From assembly GCA_963169045.1 (NCBI GenBank), contig CAUJDF010000014.1, positions 1-64,000 on the forward strand: a DNA stretch of 64,000 nucleotides. The letters are read 5' to 3'. The position numbers and the translations under genes are program-made. Positions 51,106 through 60,197 of this stretch are shown here, one piece after another. Each line of letters opens with the position of its first letter. Position 1 is the stretch's first letter. Under the pieces are notes generated by a model that saw nothing but the letters and a program-made list of their open reading frames with translations, did no database searches and was not told where the DNA came from. The stretch is from Myxococcota bacterium (GTDB lineage Bacteria > Myxococcota_A > Bradymonadia > UBA7976 > UBA1532).

Positions 51106-53445
51106 TCAGCTCGACGTCACGGCCTCGAGCGCGCGCAGGATGGCCTCGCTCGTCGCCGGCGCCGTCAGCGGCGGGTCGACGCGATGGCCGCCGGCGGCCG
51201 AGATGGCATCGCGGATGGCATAGAACACCGCGAAGGGCAGCAGGAGCGGCGGCTCTCCCGTCGCCTTGCTGCGGTGGATGGTGTCGGAGACGTTGTCGCC
51301 GTCCTTCCACAGGCGCACGTCGAACACCGGCGGGCAGTCGTTGGCCGTCGGGATCTTGTAGGTGCTCGGGGCGTGGGTCAGCAGCAGGCCGGCGCGGGAC
51401 GAGCCGTCGTTCGGATGCCACACCAACTCTTCGGTCGTCAGCCATCCCATGCCCTGGATGAACGCGCCCTCGATCTGGCCGATGTCGATCGCCGGGTTGA
51501 GCGACCGCCCGGCGTCGTGGATGACATGCGCCGCGAGCAGTCGCCACTCGCCGGTGAGCGTGTCGACGACCACCTCGCTCACCGCCGCCCCGTAGGCGAA
51601 GTAGAAGAACGGCCGGCCCTGCATGGTCTCGCGGTCCCAGGACAAACCGGGGGTGGCATAGAAGCCGTCGGACCAGAGCTGCACGCGGCCCATGTAGGCC
51701 TCGCCCACCAGCTCGCGGAACGCCATCGTCTTCACCGCGCCCACCGTCACCCGGCCGTCGGCGAAGCGCACGTCGCTCGCCGCGACGCCGTACCGCTCGG
51801 CGGCGAACGCGGCGAGACGCAAGCGGATCTGGCGCGCGGCGTCCTCGGCCGCCTTGCCGTTGAGGTCGCTGCCGGTGGACGCCGCCGTCGCCGACGTGTT
51901 CGCGACCTTCGCGGTGTCGGTCGCCGTCACCCGCACCGCCTCGAAGTCCACGCCGAGCTCGTGGGCGACGACCTGGGCCACCTTGGTGTTGAGGCCCTGG
52001 CCCATCTCGGTGCCGCCGTGGTTCACGAGCACCGATCCGTCGGTGTAGACGTGGACGAGCGCGCCGGCCTGGTTGAGGTGGACGAGGTTGAACGAGATGC
52101 CGAACTTCACCGGCGTCAGCGCGAGGCCGCGCTTGAGCACCGGGCTCGTCGCGTTGTAGGCCGCGATCTCTTCGCGGCGCCGCCGGTAATCGCTGACCGC
52201 CTCGAGCTCGCGCGTGAGCGGCTCGATGATGTTGTCGGGGATCGGCTGGCCGTAGGGCGTGACGTTGCGCCCGTCGGTCGCATCGCTCGGCCCGTAGAAG
52301 TTGAGGCGGCGGACGTCGAGCGCGTCGCGGCCGAGCCGGCGCGCGATCGTATCGAGGATGTTCTCGATGGCGATGGCGCCCTGCGGCCCGCCGAAGCCGC
52401 GGAACGCGGTGTTGCTCTGGGTGTTGGTGCGGGCGGAGTAACCGTGGATGGCGACGTCGGGCAGCCAGTAGGCGTTGTCGAAGTGACACATCGCCCGCGT
52501 CATCACCGGGCCCGACAGGTCGGCCGAGTACCCCGCGCGCGAGACCATCGTCAGCTCGGCGCCGAGCACGCGCCCGTCGTCGTCGTAGCCCACCTCGTAC
52601 TCGTAGTGGAAGCAGTGGCGGCGCCCAGTCACGAGGAAGTCGTCGTCGCGGTCGACCCGCAGCTTCGCGGGACGGCGCAGCTTGCGGGCCGCGAGCGCCG
52701 CGATGCAGGCGAAGACGGCCGACTGGGACTCCTTGCCGCCGAAGCCGCCGCCCATGCGCCGACACTCGACCTGCACGCGATGGGAGGCCACACCGAGACA
52801 GTGCGCGACCGTGTGTTGCATCTCACTGGGATGCTGCGTCGAGCACTGCACCAGCATCCCGTCGTCCTCGCGGGGCACGGCGTAGGCGATGTGGCCCTCG
52901 AGGTAGAACTGCTCCTGCCCGCCGACCTCGAACGTGCCGGACAGACGGCGCGGCGCGGTCTCGATGGCCGCCCGCGCGTCGCCGCGGACGAGGTGCATCG
53001 GCGGCAGCACGTAGCGGCCCGCCGCGTGGGCCTCGAGCGGCGTGAGCAGCGCGGGCAGCGGCTCGACGCGCACCACCTCCCGGGCGCGGGCGGCGGCGCG
53101 CCGCGCGAGCTCGCGGGTCGTCGCCACCACGGCGAACACCGGCTGCCCGAGGTAATGCACGACGCCGTCGGCGAGGATGGGGTCGTCGTGGATCACCGGG
53201 CCGCAGTCGTTGGCGCCGGGGATGTCGGCGGCGGTGAGCACCGCGAGCACGCCGGGGAGCGCGCGCACCGCCTCGACGTCGACGCCGAGCAGGCGGCCGT
53301 GCGCGACCGGCGACAGGCCGAGGGCCAGGTGCACCGTGCCGGCGAGCTCGGGCAGGTCGTCGGTGAAGGGCGCGCTGCCGGTCACGTGCAGGTGCGCCGA
53401 CTCGTGCGGCCGCGAGACGCCGACGCGCTGTTGACGGTTCTTCAT
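51106..53445 (-). CDS. xdhB: Xanthine dehydrogenase molybdopterin-binding subunit
   Basis: 779 residues from ATG 53445. Landmarks of the molybdopterin subunit are the start HVTGSAPFTDDLPELAGTVHLALGLS, GGGFGGKE (cofactor loop), FRGFGGPQG, GGTEMGQGLNTKVAQ, and the catalytic Glu in KATGEPPLLLP. It oxidises hypoxanthine and xanthine to urate with its FeS/FAD partner in purine breakdown. The FAD/FeS subunit gene lies directly upstream with an ATGA overlap. The usual maturation gene xdhC is not in this window's operon. Confidence 0.94.
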   Translation of the reverse strand: MKNRQQRVGVSRPHESAHLHVTGSAPFTDDLPELAGTVHLALGLSPVAHGRLLGVDVEAVRALPGVLAVLTAADIPGANDCGPVIHDDPILADGVVHYLGQPVFAVVATTRELARRAAARAREVVRVEPLPALLTPLEAHAAGRYVLPPMHLVRGDARAAIETAPRRLSGTFEVGGQEQFYLEGHIAYAVPREDDGMLVQCSTQHPSEMQHTVAHCLGVASHRVQVECRRMGGGFGGKESQSAVFACIAALAARKLRRPAKLRVDRDDDFLVTGRRHCFHYEYEVGYDDDGRVLGAELTMVSRAGYSADLSGPVMTRAMCHFDNAYWLPDVAIHGYSARTNTQSNTAFRGFGGPQGAIAIENILDTIARRLGRDALDVRRLNFYGPSDATDGRNVTPYGQPIPDNIIEPLTRELEAVSDYRRRREEIAAYNATSPVLKRGLALTPVKFGISFNLVHLNQAGALVHVYTDGSVLVNHGGTEMGQGLNTKVAQVVAHELGVDFEAVRVTATDTAKVANTSATAASTGSDLNGKAAEDAARQIRLRLAAFAAERYGVAASDVRFADGRVTVGAVKTMAFRELVGEAYMGRVQLWSDGFYATPGLSWDRETMQGRPFFYFAYGAAVSEVVVDTLTGEWRLLAAHVIHDAGRSLNPAIDIGQIEGAFIQGMGWLTTEELVWHPNDGSSRAGLLLTHAPSTYKIPTANDCPPVFDVRLWKDGDNVSDTIHRSKATGEPPLLLPFAVFYAIRDAISAAGGHRVDPPLTAPATSEAILRALEAVTSS

Positions 53446-54953
53446 GGGGCCTCCGGTTCGCGCGCGGCCCAGACGCTGACGTCGGCCGCGCCCAGCGGCG
53501 CATCGGGGCGCGTCTCGAGCCAGAAGCGCCGCAGCAGGTTGCGCGCGACCTGCAGGCGCCAGGCGGCCGAGCCCCGCACGTCGGTGAGCGGCGCGAACTC
53601 GCCGGCGAACGCCTGCTGCGCCGACAGCAGCGTCGCCTCGTCCCACGGCCGGCCCACGACCGCGGCCTCGGTCGCGTACGCGCGCTTCACGACCGCCGCC
53701 AGCCCGCCGAGGCCGAAGCGGGCGGCGCGCACGCGGCCGTCGTCGCCGATCTCGATCGCCAGGCCGGCGCAGACGGCGGAGATGTCGCAGTCGAACCGCT
53801 TCGAGATCTTGTAGGCGCGGACCTGCGCGGCGCTCTCGAGCGGCACCTCGATCGCCTGCAACAGCTCGCCCGGCTCGAGCCGGTTCTGCATGTAGCCCGT
53901 GTAGAAGTCGGCGAGCGGCAGGCGGCGCACGCGGTCACCGCGCCGCAGGACGAGGTCCGCGTCGAGCGCCATGAGCACCGGGGCCGAGTCGCCGATCGGC
54001 GAGCCGTTGGCGACGTTGCCGCCCATCGTGCCGGCGTTTCGGACGGGCACGCCGGCGAACCGCAGCCAGACCTCGGTGAGGGCGGGCCAGCGCGCGGCGA
54101 GGGCGCGCCACGCCGCCTCGAGCGACGCGCCGGCGCCGATCGAGAGCACGCCGTCGCGCGCCTCGACGCGCTTCAGCGCGTCGACCGCCCCGACGTAGAG
54201 CAGCGCCGGCAGGTCGCGGAGCTGCTTGTTCGTCCACAGGCCGATGTCGGTGCAGCCGGCGAGCAGGCGCGCGTCGGGCCGCGCCAGGCGCTCGGCCGCC
54301 AGCGCCTCGAGCGTGCGCGGGGCCACCAGCTCGCCGCCGCACGCCGGCGCGTACCGGAACGTCTCCTCGCTGCGCAGCCCCTCGAGGGCGGCGACGACCG
54401 GCCCCGTGTCGAGGGCGGCGGCCGGGGCGTCGAACATGCGCTCGCCGGCGTCGAGGATCGGCCGGTAGCCGGTGCACCGGCAGAGGTTGCCGGAGAGCGC
54501 GTCGGCGAGGGCCTGCCGGCTCGGGCGGGCGCCGCGGGCGACGTGGTGCTGGTACGTCGCCCACAGCGACATCACGAAGCCCGGCGTGCAGAAGCCGCAC
54601 TGGGACCCGTGGCAGTCGACCATCGCGCGCTGCACGGGGTGCAGGGGGCGCTCGACGCCGCCCCCGACGTCCTCGACGGTGAAGAGGGCCTTGCCGTCGA
54701 GCATCGGCAGGTACTGGATGCAGGCGTTGGCGGTCGTCAGCTTCAGGCCGCCGACCACCTCGCGCCCGTCTCCGGCGGGCAACTCGCCGACGACGACGGT
54801 GCAGGCGCCGCAGTCGCCCTCGTTGCAGCCTTCCTTCGTGCCGGTGCAGCGGGCGTCCTCGCGGAGCCAGTCGAGCACGGTGCGCGTGGTCGCCACGTCG
54901 TCGACCTCGACGACGGCGCCGCGAAAGTAGAAGCGGATGGGGCGGTTCGACAT
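53442..54953 (-). CDS. xdhA: Xanthine dehydrogenase small subunit (2Fe-2S and FAD)
   Basis: 503 residues from ATG 54953. The plant-type 2Fe-2S ligands are C43, C48, C51 and C78 (CNEGDCGAC...). The second cluster has C119, C122 (CGFC), C158 and C160 (CRC). The FAD domain (about 190-370) shows LLAGCTDIGLW and GTMGGNVANGSPIGDSAP. It passes electrons from the molybdenum subunit to NAD+. A TAGAGT hexamer on the minus strand at 54965-54970 is 11 bases before the ATG. It forms an operon with xdhB. Confidence 0.94.
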   Translation of the reverse strand: MSNRPIRFYFRGAVVEVDDVATTRTVLDWLREDARCTGTKEGCNEGDCGACTVVVGELPAGDGREVVGGLKLTTANACIQYLPMLDGKALFTVEDVGGGVERPLHPVQRAMVDCHGSQCGFCTPGFVMSLWATYQHHVARGARPSRQALADALSGNLCRCTGYRPILDAGERMFDAPAAALDTGPVVAALEGLRSEETFRYAPACGGELVAPRTLEALAAERLARPDARLLAGCTDIGLWTNKQLRDLPALLYVGAVDALKRVEARDGVLSIGAGASLEAAWRALAARWPALTEVWLRFAGVPVRNAGTMGGNVANGSPIGDSAPVLMALDADLVLRRGDRVRRLPLADFYTGYMQNRLEPGELLQAIEVPLESAAQVRAYKISKRFDCDISAVCAGLAIEIGDDGRVRAARFGLGGLAAVVKRAYATEAAVVGRPWDEATLLSAQQAFAGEFAPLTDVRGSAAWRLQVARNLLRRFWLETRPDAPLGAADVSVWAAREPEAP

Positions 54954-55055
54954 CGTAGCCCGGTACTCTACGCCCGGCCCCCCTCGCGCGGAAATCCCCG
55001 TCCGCAGCCCGGGCATCCCCGTTCGAGAGCGCTCCCGCTCGGCGGAGGGCCGCGC

Positions 55056-56030
55056 ATGTCCGCGATCGTGCTGGCGTTCCTGGCGGTGGCGACCGTGCCG
55101 CGCGTGGAGATCGAGGCGGACCTGACCGCGCTGCTCGCCGAGAAGCACCGCCCGGACGCAACGCTCCGCGAGGCGACGCTGCGGATCGATGACGCCGATC
55201 CGATCGAGGGCGAGCTGCGCCCCCGCGGCCGCAAGCGCCGCTGGGCCTGCCGGGTGCCCCCCTTCGCGCTCGTGCTGCGCGCGCCGGCGCCGGCCCTGCT
55301 CGACAGCGCGCGCCTGCACCTCGTCACACACTGCGATCCGCCGGATCGGGCCCTCGGCGCGCGGCAGCTCGACGACCGGATGGTGCGGGAGTTCCTCGCC
55401 TATCAGTACTTCCGCACCCTGAGCGACGCGGCGCTCGACGCCCGCCTCGTCCGCGTGGAGTGGCGCGACACCGGCGCGCGGCGCCTGCGGCTCACCCACC
55501 TCGCCATCGTCGTCGAGGACTTCGACCACCTCGCCGCCCGCGCCGACCTCGCGCGCGCCCCCGACACCGACGAGGCCGCGCCCGCCGACGAGGCGCTCGC
55601 CCGCTTCAACGCCTTCCAGCTCTTCGTCGGCAACCGCGACTTCGACCTGCGCGCGGGCGTGCGGCGCAACGTGATGCTGCTGCGCGACGCCGGCGGCGAC
55701 GTCCCCGTGCCCTACGACTTCGACCTCGCGCGGACGACGTGGGGCGCCCGCTTCGGTCCGGGGACCTGGCTGCGGGCGGAGATCTGCCGCCCGAGCTTCT
55801 GGCGGGCGCGCTCGCGTTTCCCCGCCGATCCCGCGGTCCAACGGGCCGCGCTCGTGCGCCTGGGCGACCGCTTCGAACGCTTCGAGGCGCTCGTCGACGC
55901 CTACGCTCCTCTCCTCACCCCCGCGAGCGCCGCCAGCCTGCGCGAGCACCTCGCGGCCTTCCGCGTCCTTCTCGGCCGGCGTTTCGGCGTCGACCGCGTC
56001 CTGCGGACCTGCTTCGGCCTCGCCGGGTAG
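55056..56030 (+). CDS. Secreted CotH-like kinase-fold protein
   Basis: 324 residues from ATG 55056. A short signal peptide (1-14) precedes the mature protein. It shows IEGELRPRGRKRRWACRVPPFALVL, LVTHCDPPDRALGARQLDDRMVREFLAYQYFR, FNAFQLFVGNRDFDL, NVMLLRD and VPVPYDFDLA. The order of a conserved R-containing strand, helix with LxYxxFR, FVGN.D and PYDFD matches CotH-like protein-kinase-fold proteins of the cell envelope. ATP-site residues cannot be verified by eye, so kinase activity is open. A metallophosphoesterase gene follows by 57 bases. Confidence 0.7.
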   Translation: MSAIVLAFLAVATVPRVEIEADLTALLAEKHRPDATLREATLRIDDADPIEGELRPRGRKRRWACRVPPFALVLRAPAPALLDSARLHLVTHCDPPDRALGARQLDDRMVREFLAYQYFRTLSDAALDARLVRVEWRDTGARRLRLTHLAIVVEDFDHLAARADLARAPDTDEAAPADEALARFNAFQLFVGNRDFDLRAGVRRNVMLLRDAGGDVPVPYDFDLARTTWGARFGPGTWLRAEICRPSFWRARSRFPADPAVQRAALVRLGDRFERFEALVDAYAPLLTPASAASLREHLAAFRVLLGRRFGVDRVLRTCFGLAG

Positions 56031-56086
56031 AGGGAACAGAAGGGACAAAGGCCCCGGTTGCCGCCCCCGTCCACCGTGGAGGTCGA

Positions 56087-57322
56087 ATGCGCGTCGTCAC
56101 CCCCTTCGTCGTCACCCTGGCGCTCGCCGCGCTCGGCAGCTGCCGCGCCCGCGCCGAGCTGGTCCCCCGGGCGGCGTTCGACGCGGCGCTCACCGCCGCC
56201 TGCGGGGCCGGCGGCGTCACGCCGCAGGGCGAGGCGCGTCTCTTGCGCCCGCCCTACCTGCAGCAGGTCACCGAGCGCTCGGCGGAGCTCCTGTGGACCG
56301 CGAAGGACGACGCGCAGTACGCCGTCGAGGTGCGCGGACCCGACGGTGACGTGCGCCGGTTCGCCGCGCGCGTGGACGAGAGCGCGCGCGTGCCCGGCGG
56401 CGCCCAATTCGTGGCGCGCCTCGACGGCCTCCGCCCCGACACCGCCTGGTGCTACCGCGTCGTCGCCGGCGACGGCGCGCTCGTCGAATCGACCGGCTTC
56501 CGGACCGCGCCCGCCCCCGGCGCCGGGCAGGCCATCCGCTTCATCGCCCTCGGCGACCTCGGCGAGGCGTCGGCGTTCCAGCGCGCGGTGGCCGCGCGCA
56601 TGGGCGAGACGCCGTTCGACTTCGCGGTCGTGACCGGCGACATCGCCTACCCGCGGGGCTCGCTCGCGAGCTACGAGAAGTATTTTTTCAAGATCTATGC
56701 GCACTTGCTGCGCAAGGTCCCGTTCTTCGTCGCCAGCGGGAACCACGACCGCAACACCGGCCCCGACTCCGCCTTCGCGCAGGTCTTCTCGCTGCCCGAT
56801 ACGGGCGGCAACGAGGGGCGGGAGAAGTGGTACTCGTTCGACTGGGGGCCGGCGCACTTCGCGGTCCTCGACACCGAGCGCATCGGCAAGACGCAAGCGC
56901 GCTGGCTCGACCGCGACCTCGAGGCCAGCCGCGCGCCCTGGAAGATCGTCGTCGGCCACCGTCCGCCGTTCTCGGGGGGCGCCCATGGCGACGACGAGGA
57001 CGTGCAGCGCTGGTTCCTGCCGGTGCTCGAGAAACACGCGGTGCCGCTGGCGCTCTGGGGCCACGACCACCACTACGAGCGCATGCGGCCGGTGAACGGC
57101 GTCACGCACATCGTCACCGGCGGCGGCGGCAAGGACCTGCGCCGCGTCCGGCCGACGAAGCGGACCGTCGTCGCCGAGCCCGTCGCGCACTTCACGCACG
57201 TGACGATCGACGGCGACGAGCTCGTGGCCTACGCGGTGGACTCGCAGGGCCGGACGATCGACGAGGTGCGCCTCGGCCGTCCGCAGCCCACGGTGGCCAC
57301 GTCGGCGGAGGCGCGTCCGTAG
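56087..57322 (+). CDS. Exported purple-acid-phosphatase-like metallophosphoesterase
   Basis: 411 residues from ATG 56087 behind a GTGGAGG ribosome binding site. The signal peptide ends in a candidate lipobox (LGSC, Cys19). Residues about 55-140 are a fibronectin-III-like N-terminal domain (PPYLQQVTERSAELLWT). The catalytic domain has GDLGE, VVTGDIAYP, SGNHDRN, VVGHRPPF and GHDHHYERMRP, the five metal-binding motifs of calcineurin-like phosphoesterases of the purple acid phosphatase type. It would cleave phosphoesters outside the inner membrane. It follows the CotH-like gene on the same strand. Confidence 0.9.
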   Translation: MRVVTPFVVTLALAALGSCRARAELVPRAAFDAALTAACGAGGVTPQGEARLLRPPYLQQVTERSAELLWTAKDDAQYAVEVRGPDGDVRRFAARVDESARVPGGAQFVARLDGLRPDTAWCYRVVAGDGALVESTGFRTAPAPGAGQAIRFIALGDLGEASAFQRAVAARMGETPFDFAVVTGDIAYPRGSLASYEKYFFKIYAHLLRKVPFFVASGNHDRNTGPDSAFAQVFSLPDTGGNEGREKWYSFDWGPAHFAVLDTERIGKTQARWLDRDLEASRAPWKIVVGHRPPFSGGAHGDDEDVQRWFLPVLEKHAVPLALWGHDHHYERMRPVNGVTHIVTGGGGKDLRRVRPTKRTVVAEPVAHFTHVTIDGDELVAYAVDSQGRTIDEVRLGRPQPTVATSAEARP

Positions 57323-57323
57323 G

Positions 57324-57887
57324 TCAGAAGTCGTCGCCCGGCTGGGGATCGCCCTGCGGCGCGCGGTCGTCGTCGGCCGGCGGCGGCGGCGCGCAGTCGG
57401 CGGGCGCCTCGACGCGGTCGCCCTCGCCGGGGGCGGGGACGCGCTCCTGGCCGCCCCGGTCGTGGGCGATGGCCACCTGGCAGGTGCCTTCGATCGCGTT
57501 GCCGCCGTCGTCGACCGCGCGCCAGCCGAAGGTGTAGACGCGCCCCTCGCCGTTGCCCGTGCGCTCCGAGCGCACCTGCACGCGGTCGCAGCCGAGCCCC
57601 ACGATGTCGGCGTCGGTGTTGCCGTCGCCCGTGTCGTTCGCCGGCTCGTTGGTCGCGCCCCAGGTGAAGTAGACGGTCGCGTCGGCGTCGCAGGCGTCCT
57701 CGATGGTGACGCAGTCGTCGATGCCGATGGTGTGCAGCGCGTGGTTCGGCGGCCACAGCGCGACGGTGTGGGCCGTGGCCCGCGGCGGCGTGGTGTCGAC
57801 CACCGTCAGCGTCGACTGGCACATCGCCGGCGCGGTCGGCGCCGCGTCGGGGTCGCGCACTTCGATGCGGTACGTGCCCGGCCTCCT
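57324..57887 (-). pseudogene. 5'-truncated remnant of a secreted protein gene
   Basis: The frame is open between a TAG at 57888-57890 and the stop at 57324. It begins RRPGTYRIEV and continues CQSTLTVVDTTPP, WPPNHALHTI and YTFGWRAVDDGGNAIEGTCQVAIAHD. These are Ig-like HYR repeats of extracellular proteins (T-x-P-P...WPPNH). No signal peptide or credible start is present (a GTG at 57860 is possible). A run of eight G on the coding strand (57895-57902) lies right at the break. A frameshift there, natural or technical, may have removed the N-terminus. The tail is Pro/Asp-rich. Confidence 0.5.
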
Positions 57888-57973
57888 CTACCTGCCCCCC
57901 CCTTTCGCGCCAGGGCGACAGTCGGGCGTCACGACGGATTGACACTCTCGGGGGCGCGGGCGGCGCGGCGCGG

Positions 57974-58369
57974 TCAGTGCCCGCCGTCGCCGTGGAAGCG
58001 GAGCGCGGTGCTGCTGAAGGTCGTGCCGGTGGTCTTCACCAGCGTCACGACCTGCTCCATCGCATCGACGAACTGCTCGGCGTCGGCGCGCGCGAGCGGG
58101 TGGACGAAGCACGACCACAGCGTCCCCTGGAAGACGCAGTAGCGCACGTCGAGCGCCGTCTCGAAGTTGGCGCGCAGCAGGCGGAACAGGAAGCCGGCGT
58201 CGTCGAGCGGCTGGTCGGGCACCGGCGACATCACCCGCAGCCGATCGGCCTTGACGTCGGCGAAGATGTGGATGGGGATGTCTTCGTACATCAGCGTCCA
58301 GCGGTCCTCCTGGTCGACGAAGTCGTCGACGTACCGCCGCAGGACGTCGTTGATGTCGGCAGGCTTCAT
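57974..58369 (-). CDS. Small conserved protein, YbjN/CesT-like
   Basis: 131 residues from ATG 58369. Alternating helix and strand (INDVLRRYVDDFVD, WTLMYEDIPIHIFADVKADRLRVMSPV, GFLFRLLRANFETALDVRYCVFQGTLWSCFVHPL, FVDAMEQVVTLVKTTGTTF) resembles the YbjN / type III chaperone-like fold. That is a cytosolic dimer that binds other proteins. Client unknown. A TATGGT hexamer on the minus strand at 58376-58381, 6 bases from the ATG, suggests a leaderless message. It is divergent from the hybrid kinase. Confidence 0.75.
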   Translation of the reverse strand: MKPADINDVLRRYVDDFVDQEDRWTLMYEDIPIHIFADVKADRLRVMSPVPDQPLDDAGFLFRLLRANFETALDVRYCVFQGTLWSCFVHPLARADAEQFVDAMEQVVTLVKTTGTTFSSTALRFHGDGGH

Positions 58370-58448
58370 GGGCGGACCATAGCAGCGCCCGGTCGAACTT
58401 GCCTATCCCGCGCGGCGCTGGTGCAATGGCTCCATCCGGAGTGCGCCA

Positions 58449-60194
58449 TTGCGGATTCTTCTCATCGACGCGGCCGCGGAGACGATCGAGCGTTTCCGGT
58501 CCGCGCTCGCCGCGAGCGACCAGCTCGTCACCTCCGAGACGGCAACCGATCCCGATCTGGTGGTGCTCGGCGACGGATTGGGGGCCGAGGCCACCGCCGC
58601 CGCGCTGAGCCGCTTCGAGGGCGCCGCGCCGGTGCTGGCGCTCGTGCCGGACGTGGCGGCGGCGGTGGCGGCCATCGACGCCGGCGCCACCGACGCGCTG
58701 CCCTGGCCCGGCGACGCCCGGCTCCTGCCGGTCCGCCTTGCGGCCGCGCGCCGCGCCTGCGCCACGACGTGCGGCGTGCCCGACGGCCTCGTCGCCTGCG
58801 ACACGGACGGACGCCTCCTCGCGACGAACGCGGCGCTGCGCGCGCTCTCGGGCCGCGAGACGCTGCAGGGCGCCCGCCTCGACGAGCTGTTCGGCGACGC
58901 GTCCGGCCCGCTGCCCGACGACGCGGCCTTCCTGGTCGACCGCCACCTCGCGCGGCCCGACGGCGGGCGACTGCTCGTCGAGATCCACGGCCGGCGCCTG
59001 CCGGACGGCCGCCTCGTCGCCGTCGTCCGCGACGTCGACGCGCGGCGGACGCGCGAGCGTCAGCTCAGCCTCACCGAGCGGCTCGCCTCGCTGGCGACGC
59101 TCGCCGCGGGCGTCTCCCACGAGATCAACAACCCGCTCTCGTACGTGCTCGCCAACCTCGACGTGCTGCGCGACGAGCTGTCGGAGCTCCTGCCGACCCT
59201 CGATCCGCGGCTGGCCGAGGACATGCGGCGCCTGCTGCACGAGATGACCGAGGGCGCGCGCCGCGTCGCCGACGTCGTGCGCGAGCTGCGCACGTTCGCG
59301 CGCGCGGACCACGAGCTGGTCGGGCCCGTCGATGTGCAGCGCCTGCTGGCCTCGGCGTTGACGATCGCCTCGAGCGAGGTGCGGCGGCGGGCGCGGCTCG
59401 TGCGCGACCTGCAGCCCGCGCCTCGCGTGCGCGGCAACCACGCGCGCCTCGGCCAGGTCTTCGTGAACCTGCTCGTCAACGCGATCCAGGCCATCCCCGA
59501 GGGCGATCCGGACCACCACCTCGTGCGCGTCGCCACGTCGACCGACGCCGCCGGCCGCGCGGTGGTCGAGGTGAGCGACACCGGCCGCGGCATCCCCGAG
59601 GCGATGCGCGAGCGCATCTTCGACCCGTTCTACACCGCACGGGACAACGGCGGCAGCGGCGGCGGCACGGGCACCGGCCTCGGCCTGGCGGTGTGCCACT
59701 CGATCGTCCACCAGCTCGGCGGCGAGATCACCTTCGAGAGCGCGATCGGCGGCGGGACGACGTTCCGCGTGACGCTGCCCTCCGATCTCAAGGCGCCGCC
59801 GGTCGTCGCCGGCCCTACGGCGGCGTCCCGACGCCGACGCGTCCTCATCGTCGACGACGAGACGGGCGTCGGCCGCGCCCTCCAGCGCGTGTTGCGCCAC
59901 TACGAGGGCGTGATCGCCACCACCGGCGAGGAGGCCCTCGCGCAGCTCCATGGCGGCGAGTTCGATGTGGTGTTCTGCGACGTGAACCTGCCCGACATCG
60001 ACGGTCTGACCGTCTTCGAGCGGGCACGCGCCCTGCGCCCGCCGCTGGCGCACCGCTTCGTCTTCATCACCGGCGGCGTGCTCGACGGCGGGCTGGCGGC
60101 GGCGATCGAGCGCTCCGGCGCGCCCGTGGTCGAGAAGCCCTTCGATCTGCGGCGCGTGCGGGACATCGTCGAGCAGATCGCCGGTCCGGGCTGA
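58449..60194 (+). CDS. Hybrid sensor histidine kinase with C-terminal receiver
   Basis: 581 residues from a TTG at 58449. Residues 1-105 look like a receiver fold (MRILLIDAAAETIERF, VLALVPDVAAAV) that lacks the phosphorylated Asp region. A PAS-like domain follows (about 107-200). The kinase core has the H box VSHEINNPL (H224), the N box NLLVNAIQA, G1 DTGRGIP and G2 GTGLGLAV. A true receiver closes the protein (VLIVDDE, phospho-Asp in VVFCDVNLPDIDG, Lys in VVEKPFD). Soluble, no membrane helix. The phosphorelay output partner is not in the window. A VTT-domain membrane gene follows by 3 bases. Confidence 0.9.
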   Translation: MRILLIDAAAETIERFRSALAASDQLVTSETATDPDLVVLGDGLGAEATAAALSRFEGAAPVLALVPDVAAAVAAIDAGATDALPWPGDARLLPVRLAAARRACATTCGVPDGLVACDTDGRLLATNAALRALSGRETLQGARLDELFGDASGPLPDDAAFLVDRHLARPDGGRLLVEIHGRRLPDGRLVAVVRDVDARRTRERQLSLTERLASLATLAAGVSHEINNPLSYVLANLDVLRDELSELLPTLDPRLAEDMRRLLHEMTEGARRVADVVRELRTFARADHELVGPVDVQRLLASALTIASSEVRRRARLVRDLQPAPRVRGNHARLGQVFVNLLVNAIQAIPEGDPDHHLVRVATSTDAAGRAVVEVSDTGRGIPEAMRERIFDPFYTARDNGGSGGGTGTGLGLAVCHSIVHQLGGEITFESAIGGGTTFRVTLPSDLKAPPVVAGPTAASRRRRVLIVDDETGVGRALQRVLRHYEGVIATTGEEALAQLHGGEFDVVFCDVNLPDIDGLTVFERARALRPPLAHRFVFITGGVLDGGLAAAIERSGAPVVEKPFDLRRVRDIVEQIAGPG

Positions 60195-60197
60195 GGC

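Noticed and set aside
51025-53814. Plus-strand frame over xdhB
   Set aside because: Antisense to a gene with complete molybdopterin-site motifs; no family resemblance.
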